A DNA stretch of 64,000 bases from Capsicum annuum (Eukaryota > Streptophyta > Magnoliopsida > Solanales > Solanaceae): assembly GCF_002878395.1 (NCBI RefSeq), contig NC_061115.1, forward strand, positions 57,954,851 through 58,018,850, in the 5' to 3' direction. The notes beneath the pieces were generated by a model. The model was not told the DNA's origin. It did no database searches and saw nothing but the letters and a program-made list of their open reading frames with translations. The position numbers and the translations under genes were made by a program. Numbering within the stretch: position 1 is the first letter of the stretch; each line of letters starts with the position of its first letter. Shown here in pieces: positions 23,548 to 34,689 of the stretch.

Positions 23548-25192
23548 TAATCAGGCTAAAAATAATTCCAAAACCATATGCACACAATCATAAACATATA
23601 TATATATAATATGTCGAGATAGGGGACAAGGTTTAGCATGATGTTTAAAACATTATTCTTGACTACATAGATATCCTATCATCTAGGCAGCCACGCGCTA
23701 TATGGGTTTTGCTCCCCCTACTGAAAGGACCCCAGTACATAATAGCTGCACGAATCAGAGATATCTAAGAAAGAACAAGGAATGTCCCAACCCCACGTTA
23801 TTCCACAATACATATACATAAATGTGAACTATGCACATGGTAGTTAAGATCCTCATGCCAGAAAATATGGTTTCCAGTGTTCGTCCTCCCTGGGACTTAC
23901 ACCTCCACAGTAATCTACATAATCCCCCATTAAGCCTAATTAAAATAGTTTGCACATTACCATCCATTAACAAAGAATCATCCATTACGACATATACCAT
24001 TGGTATAGTCATACCAATTATTATTGTAAATTAATATTATTATTCCATTCCCATTATTCATCACCTTGGGGAATGCCCTCACCCCCGTAATTTGTCAAGT
24101 AAAATTTGGGGGAATGCCTCAAACCCCGTAGTTTAAAATTAATTCAACACATGACCAATAAGGCCTTCCAAAACCATTTTTATCCATTTAACCATTTATA
24201 CAATACAATAGTTTAAGGGAGTAAGAAAAATCATGTGATTATCCATATTTCAAAGCCATTTAAGCAAGTGGTTTGAGGGAAACACAATTTCAAAAACCAA
24301 TTCTAAACCAAAATCATCAATTTAAGGGAATGCCACGACCCCCATCCCATATTACCATACCCATGCATCCAATCAGTTCTAAACCATAAATATAGCATAA
24401 ATTATGCATATTAAATCATGGGAACACCATTTGAAAAACAATCATCCAAAACCTCAACCCAAGTTCCAAAAATAATATTTAAAAACACGTGAATATCAAT
24501 ATTTCATGCCATGAATAAAAGACAAAGTTTGTCGGGAAGAGATACATTCCTAAGAATATCAAGGATTTGGAGAAGAAACAACATAATTTGACCCTTAGAT
24601 TCCTAATCCCTTGAAAACCCTTGTTATTCTTGCTTGGATAACTAGTGAGAGTTTAAGAGTAGTTTATGATTGTCTATGTGATGAAAATAACCCCCTTTAG
24701 ATGTTTTATGGTCGTGGGTTAAGATTGGGGAAAAGGGAAATAACCAAAGTACCCTCAATTAAAATTGCAGAAAATTGGATGCTAGTTATTATGGGTCATG
24801 TCATGACTCATAATGATTAGGTACGAGTCGTTTCCTAGACTTATAGTATGGGCGCTGACTCAGGGAAACCTTCACTTGTTTGTTCATGAGTCACACCCTA
24901 TGACTCGTGACCTCACCTAATGACTCATATGAGTCCTGTCATGATATCAACAAAAACTTTGGCATTCCTCACTAGTTTTTCTACAACATGATACCTATGG
25001 CTCGTAATGAGTCTTTACGACTCGTGAGGTCCACATTGTACACAGGACAGAAACTTTGGCTCTATTGGTTTGGTCACGTATGCCTCCCTATGACTCTTGA
25101 TCACACCTTATGAATCATGAGGTGCTAGTCATAGCCTAGGTAGTGAGCTCAAAACTCAGAAATTTTAGAGGCAAAAAATCTAGGGTGTTACA
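23548..25192 (-). repeat. 5' LTR of Tekay element T2, 3' end deleted
   Basis: This aligns with 5150-5540 plus 15592-16859 and ends, on the + strand, in the same ...AAAAAATCTAGGGTGTTACA. About 550 bases present at 4602-5150 in the other LTR are missing at the side facing gag. Its right edge abuts the LTR of element G1 with no gap. Confidence 0.83.
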
Positions 25193-26619
25193 CGACCCAA
25201 TTCCTCAGGTCATGATGGCTCATACTATAACCCACTAGTAGACAAGCCAATTGTAGTCCGAAAATGCTAGTAACAAACTACTAAGAGAAATAAAAGAAAA
25301 GAAATATTGAAATACATATGTAGTCTTAAAAATTGGGGTAGTCGGTACAAAAGCATTTAATATGATAAGATTAAAAAAAAGAAGTACAGAAAGAGTATAC
25401 AGATATAATTATCTCTGAAAACAACCTAGAGATAAGTGTAGTACATAAGAAGGAGGAAAGTAATACTCTGAATGCCAGGAGGTCACCCTATATCTCCGAA
25501 CCATAGTCGCTCCACATGAAGCATGCAATAATAAAAATACCCCGTACTATGACCTACAGGCTACAGAAGGGAAATATGAGTACCAACACGTTGTACTCAG
25601 TAGGCAACTGTCGACTGAGCTCCAAGATAATGCAAACATACATAACATGTAAGTAAAAATATAAATTACACCCAAATATCCAACATCTGGATCATAAAGC
25701 TAAAGAGATAATATAGATAAACTATCCTATTCACCTCCAAGAAACTAACATAATAAAGCTTAGAAGGTATTATAGATGAAATATTCCTTTCTAGACATAC
25801 TCAAGAACTTCAACACTACACCATCTATCACTTGCCAATATAAGAATCAATAGCGAAAGAAGGATATATAATAGTATACAAGGCCAAGAAATGAATATAC
25901 AATTTGAATAAATGAAGGGACGAAGGGATATACGGTAATATCATAGCTACACATAGACACACACACATATATATTAACATATATAAAACAAGGCCAACCC
26001 ATGGTACAACCTAAGTCATCATACAAGCATCTTAAGGCATCAAAATCATAGTGGAAACTAGTGTTAATATAATCAGGGTGTCTAGTTCATATGTCTAAAC
26101 ATAAGATAACTACCGAAATGAAGCAATAGTAAAAGAATGAACCAGAATATCATTGTCTAAAACCATAATACCTAACCAATAAATAATCATGCATATAAAT
26201 ATAATTGCAATGTAAAAGATCCAAGATCGTGCCTCAAATTGCTATACCAACCCAAATATTCAACCTGGCAAGGACTAACCATAACAATAATGACAGTAAT
26301 AATCCAAGTGAATCGGGTAGCCTGAAAAAACATTACCCAATCGGGCCTTTTATAAACCACCACCATCATAGGCTTAGAAGGTTCAATCAACACTCAGTAA
26401 ATAATAGTCTGAACCTATACCTATGTAACCCCCCATAAGGATGATAGATACAAGCTCCAAGCATTATATAATGCAAGCAACACGCATGCATATACCTATA
26501 CCTATGCAACCCCCACAAGGTTGATAGATATAGGTGACTACTACTGATAGGAAATGTGCATGCAACAATGAATTCGAAGACATAATTCATAATACTATAA
26601 AGTAACTCAATGTATAAAC

Positions 26620-26799
26620 CCATCTCATCAATATTGCCACCAACTTCTAGACTTACTCTAGAACCTATATCATCAAGATCATCATCACCCATCAAACTTA
26701 ATTTATAACTCATATCATCAATATTATCATCAACTGTAGGACTTAATCCGAAACTCATAACATCAATATCACCATCAATTACCGAACTCAAATCGGTAT
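26620..26799 (-). repeat. Four tandem ~45-base units inside LTR B1
   Basis: Units start near 26620, 26665, 26710 and 26755 and share the core tcatatcatcaatattatcatca. Because 45 is a multiple of three, the - strand stays open and gives 15-residue acidic repeats of the type DDNIDDMSYKLSLMG. The same array occurs at 43745-43924 and 53821-53999, and two units at 59983-60072. Confidence 0.85.
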
Positions 26800-27437
26800 A
26801 TATATAGCAATAATATAATCCATCGACTATGAATTCAGTACCAGATTTATATTTGTGTACATATGTATAATTGTACAACTAATACCATGGATAAATAGAG
26901 TACAAATTCATAAATTCATTACTCGGAGTACACTCCAGGACTAAACCATTATAAAGGTGTAGAAAGATTCAGAATCTCGATCGAAATAAATAATAGTAAT
27001 AAAATTATAGACCGAAATATATCTCGACCAAATCTTTAAAACACAATTTTCAATATCAATGAACATAAGTCATCCATTTAGATGGTACGATTCCCGTTAT
27101 GAAGAAATTTATTTTTAGGGTAAAAAGTGGGCTTTAATCCTTTTTTAGGAAAAATAGTAGTAAAATCATATTTTAGTTGGAATCATACCATTTACCATAA
27201 TTAGTGATCATGAATGTACCTAAGCTATCATACCATCACCAGTATTCAAACAATGAAATCATAAGTCTCAATATGTTGATAAACTACGACCGTTCTTTAC
27301 TAGGATAAATTATTTCCCAAAATCCAACCTATATTATAACATGGCCTAATCCTAATAATATGTCCAAAATAACTACAATATAATAATCATGGCCATCGGC
27401 CCATATACATATCTAAAATCCATATCAATAATTATAC

Positions 27438-27645
27438 CTCTAATCCATCTCACATCTATAAGCCGTCTCATATCTATAAGGCATATCATATCCATAGGCC
27501 AAATCATATCTATAAGCCATATCATATCTATAAGCCAAATAATATCTATAAGGCATATCGTGTCTATAAGCCAAACCATATCTACAAGGCATCTCATATC
27601 TATGATGCATATCACATCTACGAAGCATATCACATATTTATAAGG
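27438..27645. repeat. 18-base minisatellite inside LTR B1
   Basis: About eleven units close to CTATAAGCCATATCATAT follow one another without spacers. Since 18 is a multiple of three and the unit lacks stops in several frames, it produces long false frames on both strands (for example 27373-27708 and 27389-27643). Confidence 0.93.
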
Positions 27646-29551
27646 CATAATCTTATCATTTATCACACCCATGACTATATCATTAAGCATGACGATAGGC
27701 CATATCATTAATCAAATTTGAAAGCTGTATCATGGCTCCGAGCCATTAATCATAATTCAGAAAAATTATCACCATTCACTGCATCATAAAGTAGACTCAT
27801 ACTAAAGACTCATTAGCCACAACTATGTCTAACATGCATAAATAAGTGGAAAAGGCTAACACAAGTCTTGGCCTAAAGTGGGTTGGAGGAATCCAGTTCT
27901 AATCCTCGAAATCCATATTTAAAAAGTTTATACCCCCAACTAGGCTAAGGTATCTAGATTGACTTCTTAATAGTACATAAGCCATAGTTATCCCTATGTT
28001 TGGAATTCCATCAAAGACAAGAGCAATTAAGTCAGCTCCACCAAAATTATGATTTCAAGATAGCTACATAGTCCAAATAGGGTCGTCATACTAATCACTC
28101 TTCCAACACCTAAACCACATCCCAAATCTAGCATAATATCATAATTATTCTATGAATTAGATCAACCTATGAAGAAAGTAATAGGATCCTAGAAGTATAA
28201 TAAGTATTTCACGTTATGGGTCAAATCTCTCATCTGATCCCTAAACATCAATATTCAAGACTAGTCACGGTGTTTACCCATAATCAATCTTAACATTCTT
28301 ATTTACATGCTATATATAGAACACATCATCTTGAAAATAAGAGCGGACAGAATCCTACCTTAATGCCAAATTGCAAATCCTTGAATCATCACTAAGCGTC
28401 TGTCTTCACTCCACAATCTCAAAATGCTTCTAAGGTATCAAAATTGTAATCTATGCATCATTATGTGTCAAATGAGATCCATATTGTTGTATAATAAGTT
28501 GGGTAAAATTTTGGGTCAAGAATGGGTGCGCGGGGCCCATAAATGGAATCTAAAATTAAGCTTTTCATAAGGTCCCTCGAAGGATAAAGAATGTGTACTC
28601 AAAATTTGAGAACAAACAGGAAAAAAATTTGGTCGCAAATCAACCCTTAAAGTTTAGGAATTTAAAGCCTTAATTTCTAAGAATTTATCATGAATAGGGA
28701 TGGAAATAAAAGAGAAAATCAATGGGAAATGACCAAAAAGGATTAGGCTAACTTACCTTAGCTTATTTGGATGATTTCCAACTCTTTTACTCTCTCTGAG
28801 CTCTTAAAAAGGAGTAAAATTAGTGGAAAGAATGTTGGAACATCGGGTGGAAGAATAGGGTTAATATGGGACTAGGAGACACTATTGTGACTCAGAAATC
28901 GCGATTACAACCTGCCAAGACTAAAACTCATTTGGCGATCATGATTTACCCTTCGTGATCACAATTTGGAAAAAAGGCATAAAACTCATATGGCGATTGC
29001 GATTTACCCATCCCGGTCGCAGTAATACCATGCCTGATGCACCTGATTTTCTTCCAAGTCTAAAATGAACATTGATCGGGTGGTTGAGATTTTTTTTTAG
29101 GACCCCGTGTGCCCAAAAAATTATACTTCCATACCAAATTCGATGTTTTGGACTTAATGAAACCATGAAAACTTTTATTTGACATCTTTTTGACTATATA
29201 TAGGGCCCACACCTATAGTTCTCTTTTTAACATATTCCGCCCAATATCCCAAAATGAGTTTGGATATCTCGAGACCTTAACCAAGGGTCCCCCCAACCTA
29301 TAATCAATGTTTTGGACCTGATGGCACTATCAGAATTCTCATCCAAGGTCATCTACTAGGAGTTTTGGTCTGAGACCAAATCCTATACAGTAAAAGCTCC
29401 AAACGGCGAGATGAGCCTAAAATCCAAATGAAATATCAGATCACCAAACCTACAATTCCAGCAGGTCATAAATGATTTATAGCCACTATGGGAAGTCTTG
29501 AAATGCTAGAAATGCATGAAAATCATAGAAATGGCCTTGAGGGTCATTACA

Positions 29552-30806
29552 ATATCCACTACTAAAAGGACTTTCATCTGCGAAAGTTAATGGATAGAAA
29601 AATCTCAAAAGCTCAAAAGGATGAGCAACTGGGCGCGCATTCTCCAAGCATGACTTCTGAGATAACCTCTAAGGAGAGACAATTATTTCAAGGGATTTTG
29701 TGGCATGTATTCCTTTTTGAACCGTCTTCTGCCCTTTACTTCTTAAATAATAAAAACTCGACCTCAACTACTTACTGGCCTCCAACTGAACCGAGGAAGG
29801 TTGATGCACACAAGCCTGAACCACAGGATAATGATACCACACCGATACCAGTACAATCTAAAAAAGGCTCACCCAAGACAAATGCAAATCAAGGAACGAG
29901 TCCTCTAACTAACTTTACATCCATATAACGTTATCTTGCATTTCCAAACCTGCTATCCACTCCAAACCAAATAAACACTCACCCAAGCTTTATCCACACA
30001 ATATCACCATAGAAAATTCAAAGAATTGAAGTTGATACACAGAAAAATCCATATGGAAAACATGGGAATAACCTATAAGGCGCTACCTAGGAACACAAAT
30101 AGAGATAACCAAGGTATGCAATTTATGCCAATACTACAACTGGTTCGAATGATAATCAAAACTGAAATCTAGGATTCCGAAGCACACTACTCATCACTGA
30201 ACAATCCATTCCAAGATGTCCCATCAACCAAGAATAAAACCAAGCTAAATCTAACTCAGCATACTCCTCTCGCTGAGTATATCATCCAAAAATCTCAACT
30301 AAAATTGAAAACCTAAATTCAAAGATGAAGGAACTACTAACGTGTCCATGGGCTATTATTTAAACACTTATCCACAATAATCCAGTGGAACTCAAGAAAA
30401 CCAAATAGTAGGCTCAGTTAGCCTATAGATAAAATAAAGAATGCACTTAAGCTGTACAAATCCAAGCTGAAAACTTAACTCCAAGGATAGACCGCTCAAT
30501 CTCAACTACCCAAACCAAACCTGACGATGGGTAATCATTTATACTCCAAATCTACCATAACTCCTACATCACCATTCCAAGGTATCAAATTTGAAACTGA
30601 GCCAACAAGTCTAAACTAAGGTCAAATACTCAAATAGACCATACTATTTAAATCAGACATATCTGTACTAAATAATGTTGAGCTGAATTTCAAACATAGA
30701 TTGAGAATAATATCTTAATAAAGGATAAATTACTAGCTAAAAACACAAGCAAGCAATTCCATGTCTATGGGAAGTCATGGAGAACCAAAACATGTTCAAG
30801 AAATCC
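29552..30806 (-). other. G1 interior next to the 3' LTR
   Basis: This interior stretch matches 56759-57998 in G2. I recognise no integrase, chromodomain or other pol motif. It ends where A2 is inserted; the G2 sequence runs straight from the 30806 side to the 37734 side and so shows the empty site. An antisense open frame at 29590-29928 is listed separately. Confidence 0.7.
29590..29928 (+). CDS. Antisense open frame of 112 residues in G1, unknown
   Basis: The + strand, opposite to gag, is open from an ATG for 112 codons. The product is hydrophilic, rich in Ser, Thr, Pro and Lys, with PSMTSEITSKERQ near residue 20 and LYFLNNKNSTSTTYW near residue 50; I do not recognise it. The copy in G2 (56797-57135) has the same start, the same stop and no insertion or deletion, but a stop at codon 3 and many replacements. 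Antisense frames are known in some plant gypsy elements; whether this one is expressed is unknown, and chance is possible. Confidence 0.3.
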   Translation: MDRKISKAQKDEQLGAHSPSMTSEITSKERQLFQGILWHVFLFEPSSALYFLNNKNSTSTTYWPPTEPRKVDAHKPEPQDNDTTPIPVQSKKGSPKTNANQGTSPLTNFTSI

Positions 30807-32405
30807 TGATAGCGCCTAAGCACATACACAAGTGTATGTGGTCTACAAAGTAATATAGTGGCCTTCAAGAAAGCCGAGTTATCAATCCCACAGAGACTAC
30901 ATTTGGCAATAATTTGATTTCAGTTCACACTATAGATTCAATTGATGTGAGAGTAACCAAATAAAGAGTTTTGAAATTGTAAATTAAAATTAAACAATGC
31001 AGAAAGTAAAGGTCTTGAGATAATCAATAGGAGAATACCCAGGGTTGAAGCACTCTGAACAATCATATTATATTATTGGATTTCATTCGTTAACTTGCTT
31101 ATCATTGTTGTTGATTCGTAGGGTTAATTGCATAATTATAGTTTCCCAACCTCTAATATTTTACCTAAGTTGAACCTTACAACTACATCATTGAGCGGGG
31201 ATGTAATAGTTCACTTAAGCTCTTAACAAATATCATCCTACATATGAATCGAGTAAGGTATCAAATTACATCCTTGTCCTATATACTAATTCAAGTTTCT
31301 TATTTTATAAAGAATCAAGAACCATACTCTTCTTATTCCCATTTTCTATCTCCCTATTCCCTCTCCCGGGGTTGGAAATCCTTAAAATAGTTATAATAAG
31401 AATAAACAAACAACTAATATTGATAAAAAAATTGAGTAAAATTAATCCATAGCAATAATAATCATGTTCTTGGCTACAACCGCGAAAAGAGGGCGTTTAG
31501 CCACGCATAGTCATAATCATAATCACAATGTTCTAATTAACAACTAAAAACATGAATAAACTAAATGGAATTAATATAAACCTAATTATGAAGTTTTATC
31601 ATCCCCTTGATCTCCAAAATATGTCTAAAGATATGTAAAAACGTGTTACAAGTTATATATCTAGCATAAGGTTAAGCCAAGTCTATCTAGGTGTTGATTT
31701 AGCATGAAATGCCCAAGTGTGGAGTGGAACGTGCATCGCACCCTCTATTCCTATGGAATGGGACATGTGTCACACCCTGTGTCCCCCTAGAATATAGCAT
31801 GCGATGCATGATAATTGCATGCACTCTCTGGAAGTTGTCCTCCAAATTTTTGTTTAGTGTTGACCCTTCTTCCGTCCATCCCTAGTCTTGTGGTGTCTTT
31901 CCCTTTATTTTTCAGCCTCTTTAACATCAAAATATCATCATATTCAGCTCCAAAAGCTTTCTACATCATCACACCACACAAATTAGAAGCACAAACAACA
32001 CTAAACCCATTACAATGAATAAAAAACAAGTGCTTAGACTAGGTTGAATTCCATGATCTTTCACTTCAAGTTCCCTCTATTTCTTTGACTCATATTAACT
32101 TTGTACAGTCATAAAAAATTGTTCCACATATCATAACATATTTAAAACCATAAGGAACACATGGAACTCAATAGAATCCAACAAGATAGACTAGGAAATC
32201 AAGACTAGTTTTCTCCATTGAACTCTAATCGACTCTTTTAAGTACAAACTCACTTGGACAACACTTGGAATCATATAAACACATGATTTAATACTTTTAT
32301 ACACATTTATCTCATTATCAACCCTTATAGGATAGAATTATCCTCAAAACAAGGCTAAATAGGCTTGAATAGTGATGCTATAATGCATAACTACACCCAA
32401 CATCA
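30807..32405 (-). repeat. 3' LTR of A2
   Basis: On the - strand it begins TGATGTTGGGTG (32405) and ends GGCGCTATCA (30807), preceded by the purine-rich AAGTGTGGGGTGG. It matches the solo LTR at 18554-20280 and 36486-37733. The frame at 31815-32018 is not a gene. Confidence 0.88.
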
Positions 32406-34247
32406 CCACCCCACACTTAATTGCTTGTTCATCCTCGAACAAATCTTAACTATACTCATAATCAACTATCGAGACTCTACACTTCTACTAAATGCAAGAA
32501 ACTAAATCTAGCACTACACTGACTACATAGAATACGAGTTACTACACTAAGCATGATATTTACAAAATTGAAAGATCATGAACACTACTTCCAAAACACT
32601 GTAGCCTCAAGAATTGACTCACCTAGTGGAAGACTCATGCATATTTCTCAACCAAGTACATCATACAAATCACCCACATTCGTCAAATATATGACCTTAC
32701 AACAAGAGAGTTACCCATAATCACTCATAATAATGCAATTCATAATAACATGGGTACAAGAATCAAATTATTCTTACTCTTACAAGGAATTCAGAAGTTA
32801 CACACAATAAACAATAGGCTTGGCCTTAGTGTGATGTTCCACTAATAGTTGAATGTAAAGTTTAGGATTAATTAGGACTTTTTCAGGTTGTAATGTAGGC
32901 TAAGGGATAGGTAGCGAATAGTGACTAAACTCTCTAACAGCTTTAATATACTAGATTATACAATTAAAAACCAATCTTCAACTACCAAGTTACACTTTTT
33001 CATCCTCCCTTCTCTTTTGTCTTGCCCCATCTCTTTTAGGCATTTTCATAAACATATGGTGAGCATATTGCTTATTCCTTCAAGATTTAATTTTTTTCTT
33101 TTTCTATAGTCATGGGAATATTTCTAACATCATTTATATCATATCCATCCACCACACATCAAATATAAACATCAATAGATCTTACCTTGGGGCATCAATT
33201 TCACCTTTTTCTTCTTCAATTTCTCAACTCCTTATTAAATTAATTTCTCAATTAAAGAACTTAAGAGCTTTTTGGATCAAATTATTCTCTATTAAAGAAG
33301 TGGATTAGCCTGTATATAAGGCAACCAAATAAAATGCTAAAGGCTCAATGTAGGTTAACTAGGGTAATGCACAAGGCTAGGCAAAAGAAAGTATAAAATT
33401 AGGCTATCACAGAAATGCCTATATCATCTCCTAAACTCATACTCTTTATTTTACTTTACGCACACACCGACAAAGCTCTAGACATCATATGAAACAAAGA
33501 ATATAAAAAAACTCATATCACGCATGGAATATGCTCAACTCCAATAGGACATCATAGATTCCTAACCAAACAATAGCACAAATTCAAATTTAAGCCAACA
33601 TGAACAAGAGTCATAAACTTGAGCCTAGGAGTCTCGAAAATAGTTATTCACATCAATCAACATGATTTTACAAACAAACGCACTTGCAACATGTAATAAA
33701 AAATAGCACCAACAAAAATATGTCACTTATTCCTAAATTAAAAAATTTTAATAGAACCAAAATTTGGGAATTTTCCCACCCCACACTTAAAAATCTCCTT
33801 TGTCCACAAAGTAAATTTAAAAGTAAAAAGATAGAAATACTCTTTGAGGCCTCTAGGCCTAGCTACTAGCATATTTATACATTAAGGAAATCCATTGACC
33901 CCACACTCAATCTTCACCATGCTTTAATCTTAAGTTTATGGTACTCAGACTTCCCATTAACCTAATTAACTTGGGTTGCCTTCCAAGCACCGCCTGATTT
34001 AGTGCTGCGACATGACCCAGCTCAACTCAACCATATTTCTTCATCTTTTTCCTCACACTTGGAGTCCACATTCTTATCCTTTTCACCTCTTTGGGTATGA
34101 ATTCTCAAGTGCAGCAGATTTTTCAACTATAGCCTTTTCAGGCTCATCAACTTCTATCATGTCAGGCTTAGGAGATAGAGTCTTAGGTTACTCAATTAGG
34201 TATTTTGAAGAGGTATTATATGGATTAGCCACCCCACACTTTTCCTT
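32406..34247 (-). other. A2 3' region, with pol deleted
   Basis: AT-rich sequence without a supportable gene. Near 33960-34020 a block close to 'ccgcctgatttagtgctgcgacatgacccag' corresponds to what follows integrase in A1 (8740-8775). From about 34020 to 34247 the - strand resembles the acidic linker after Athila protease (EVDEPEKAIVEKSAALE). The two blocks being adjacent implies loss of the pol core between them. Confidence 0.6.
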
Positions 34248-34680
34248 TTAACTAAAATTAATCATACATAAGTCTTTAACTTGGGATGTAATTGTGGGTG
34301 CCTTGTATATATCAAACACCAACACTTCATCCTCTACCTTTATTTTGAGCGTTCCTTCTCTAACATCAATTAACGCTCCTTCAGTTGCTAAAAATGGTCT
34401 CCCCAAGATGATTGGCACCTGTTCATCTGCCTCAAAATCAAGAACAATTAAATCAGCAAGTATAATGAATTTACCAATCTTAATAAGGACATGCTCAATT
34501 ATTCCATCTGGATGTATAAATGACCTGTCTGCTAATTGTAACACTATGTTGGTCGGTCTCAGCTTTCCCAAGCCCAATGTTTTAAATAGTGATAGGGGCA
34601 TCAAGTTTAGAGTCGCCCCTAAGTCACTCAGTGCATGGACCACTTTACTCCCAACTTGGATTAGGATAGTAAATTTCCAT
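34248..34680 (-). pseudogene. A2 aspartic protease, long intact stretch
   Basis: The - strand is open for 131 codons (34248-34643). It has VVHALSDLGATLNLMPLSLFKTLGLG, with the Athila-type active-site DLGA near residue 7, then [45 protein letters not shown] and ALIDVREGTLKIKVEDE. Both halves of the protease domain are present with no internal stop, which is better preservation than in A1. It would act on gag of the same element, but upstream stops prevent a normal polyprotein. Confidence 0.87.
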
Positions 34681-34689
34681 TAATCTCTC

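Larger units (their letters stand above)
25193..29551 (-). repeat. 3' LTR of gag-only element G1 (copy B1, ~4.36 kb)
   Basis: On the - strand it begins TGTAATGACCCTCAAGG (29551) and should end ...GGGTCGTGACA; the last five bases are missing where T2 abuts at 25192. It aligns with 42658-46807 and 52966-56758. It holds four ~45-base repeats (26620-26799), an 18-base minisatellite (27438-27645), and GTACTCAGTA near 25590. Frames at 26387-26878 and 27373-27708 are products of these repeats. LTRs above 4 kb are unusually long. Confidence 0.85.

Noticed and set aside
27438..27645. Possible CRISPR-like array
   Set aside because: Units are 18 bases, contiguous, diverged and without spacers; the context is a plant LTR.
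27373..27708. Long frames on both strands (also 44451-44861, 44515-44796, 54592-54846) with repetitive Ile/Tyr-rich peptides
   Set aside because: They are read-throughs of the 18-base minisatellite, open on both strands at once, and do not keep a common start or stop.
34012..34251. 79-codon + strand frame next to A2 protease
   Set aside because: Antisense to the protease linker of A2, with no counterpart in A1.
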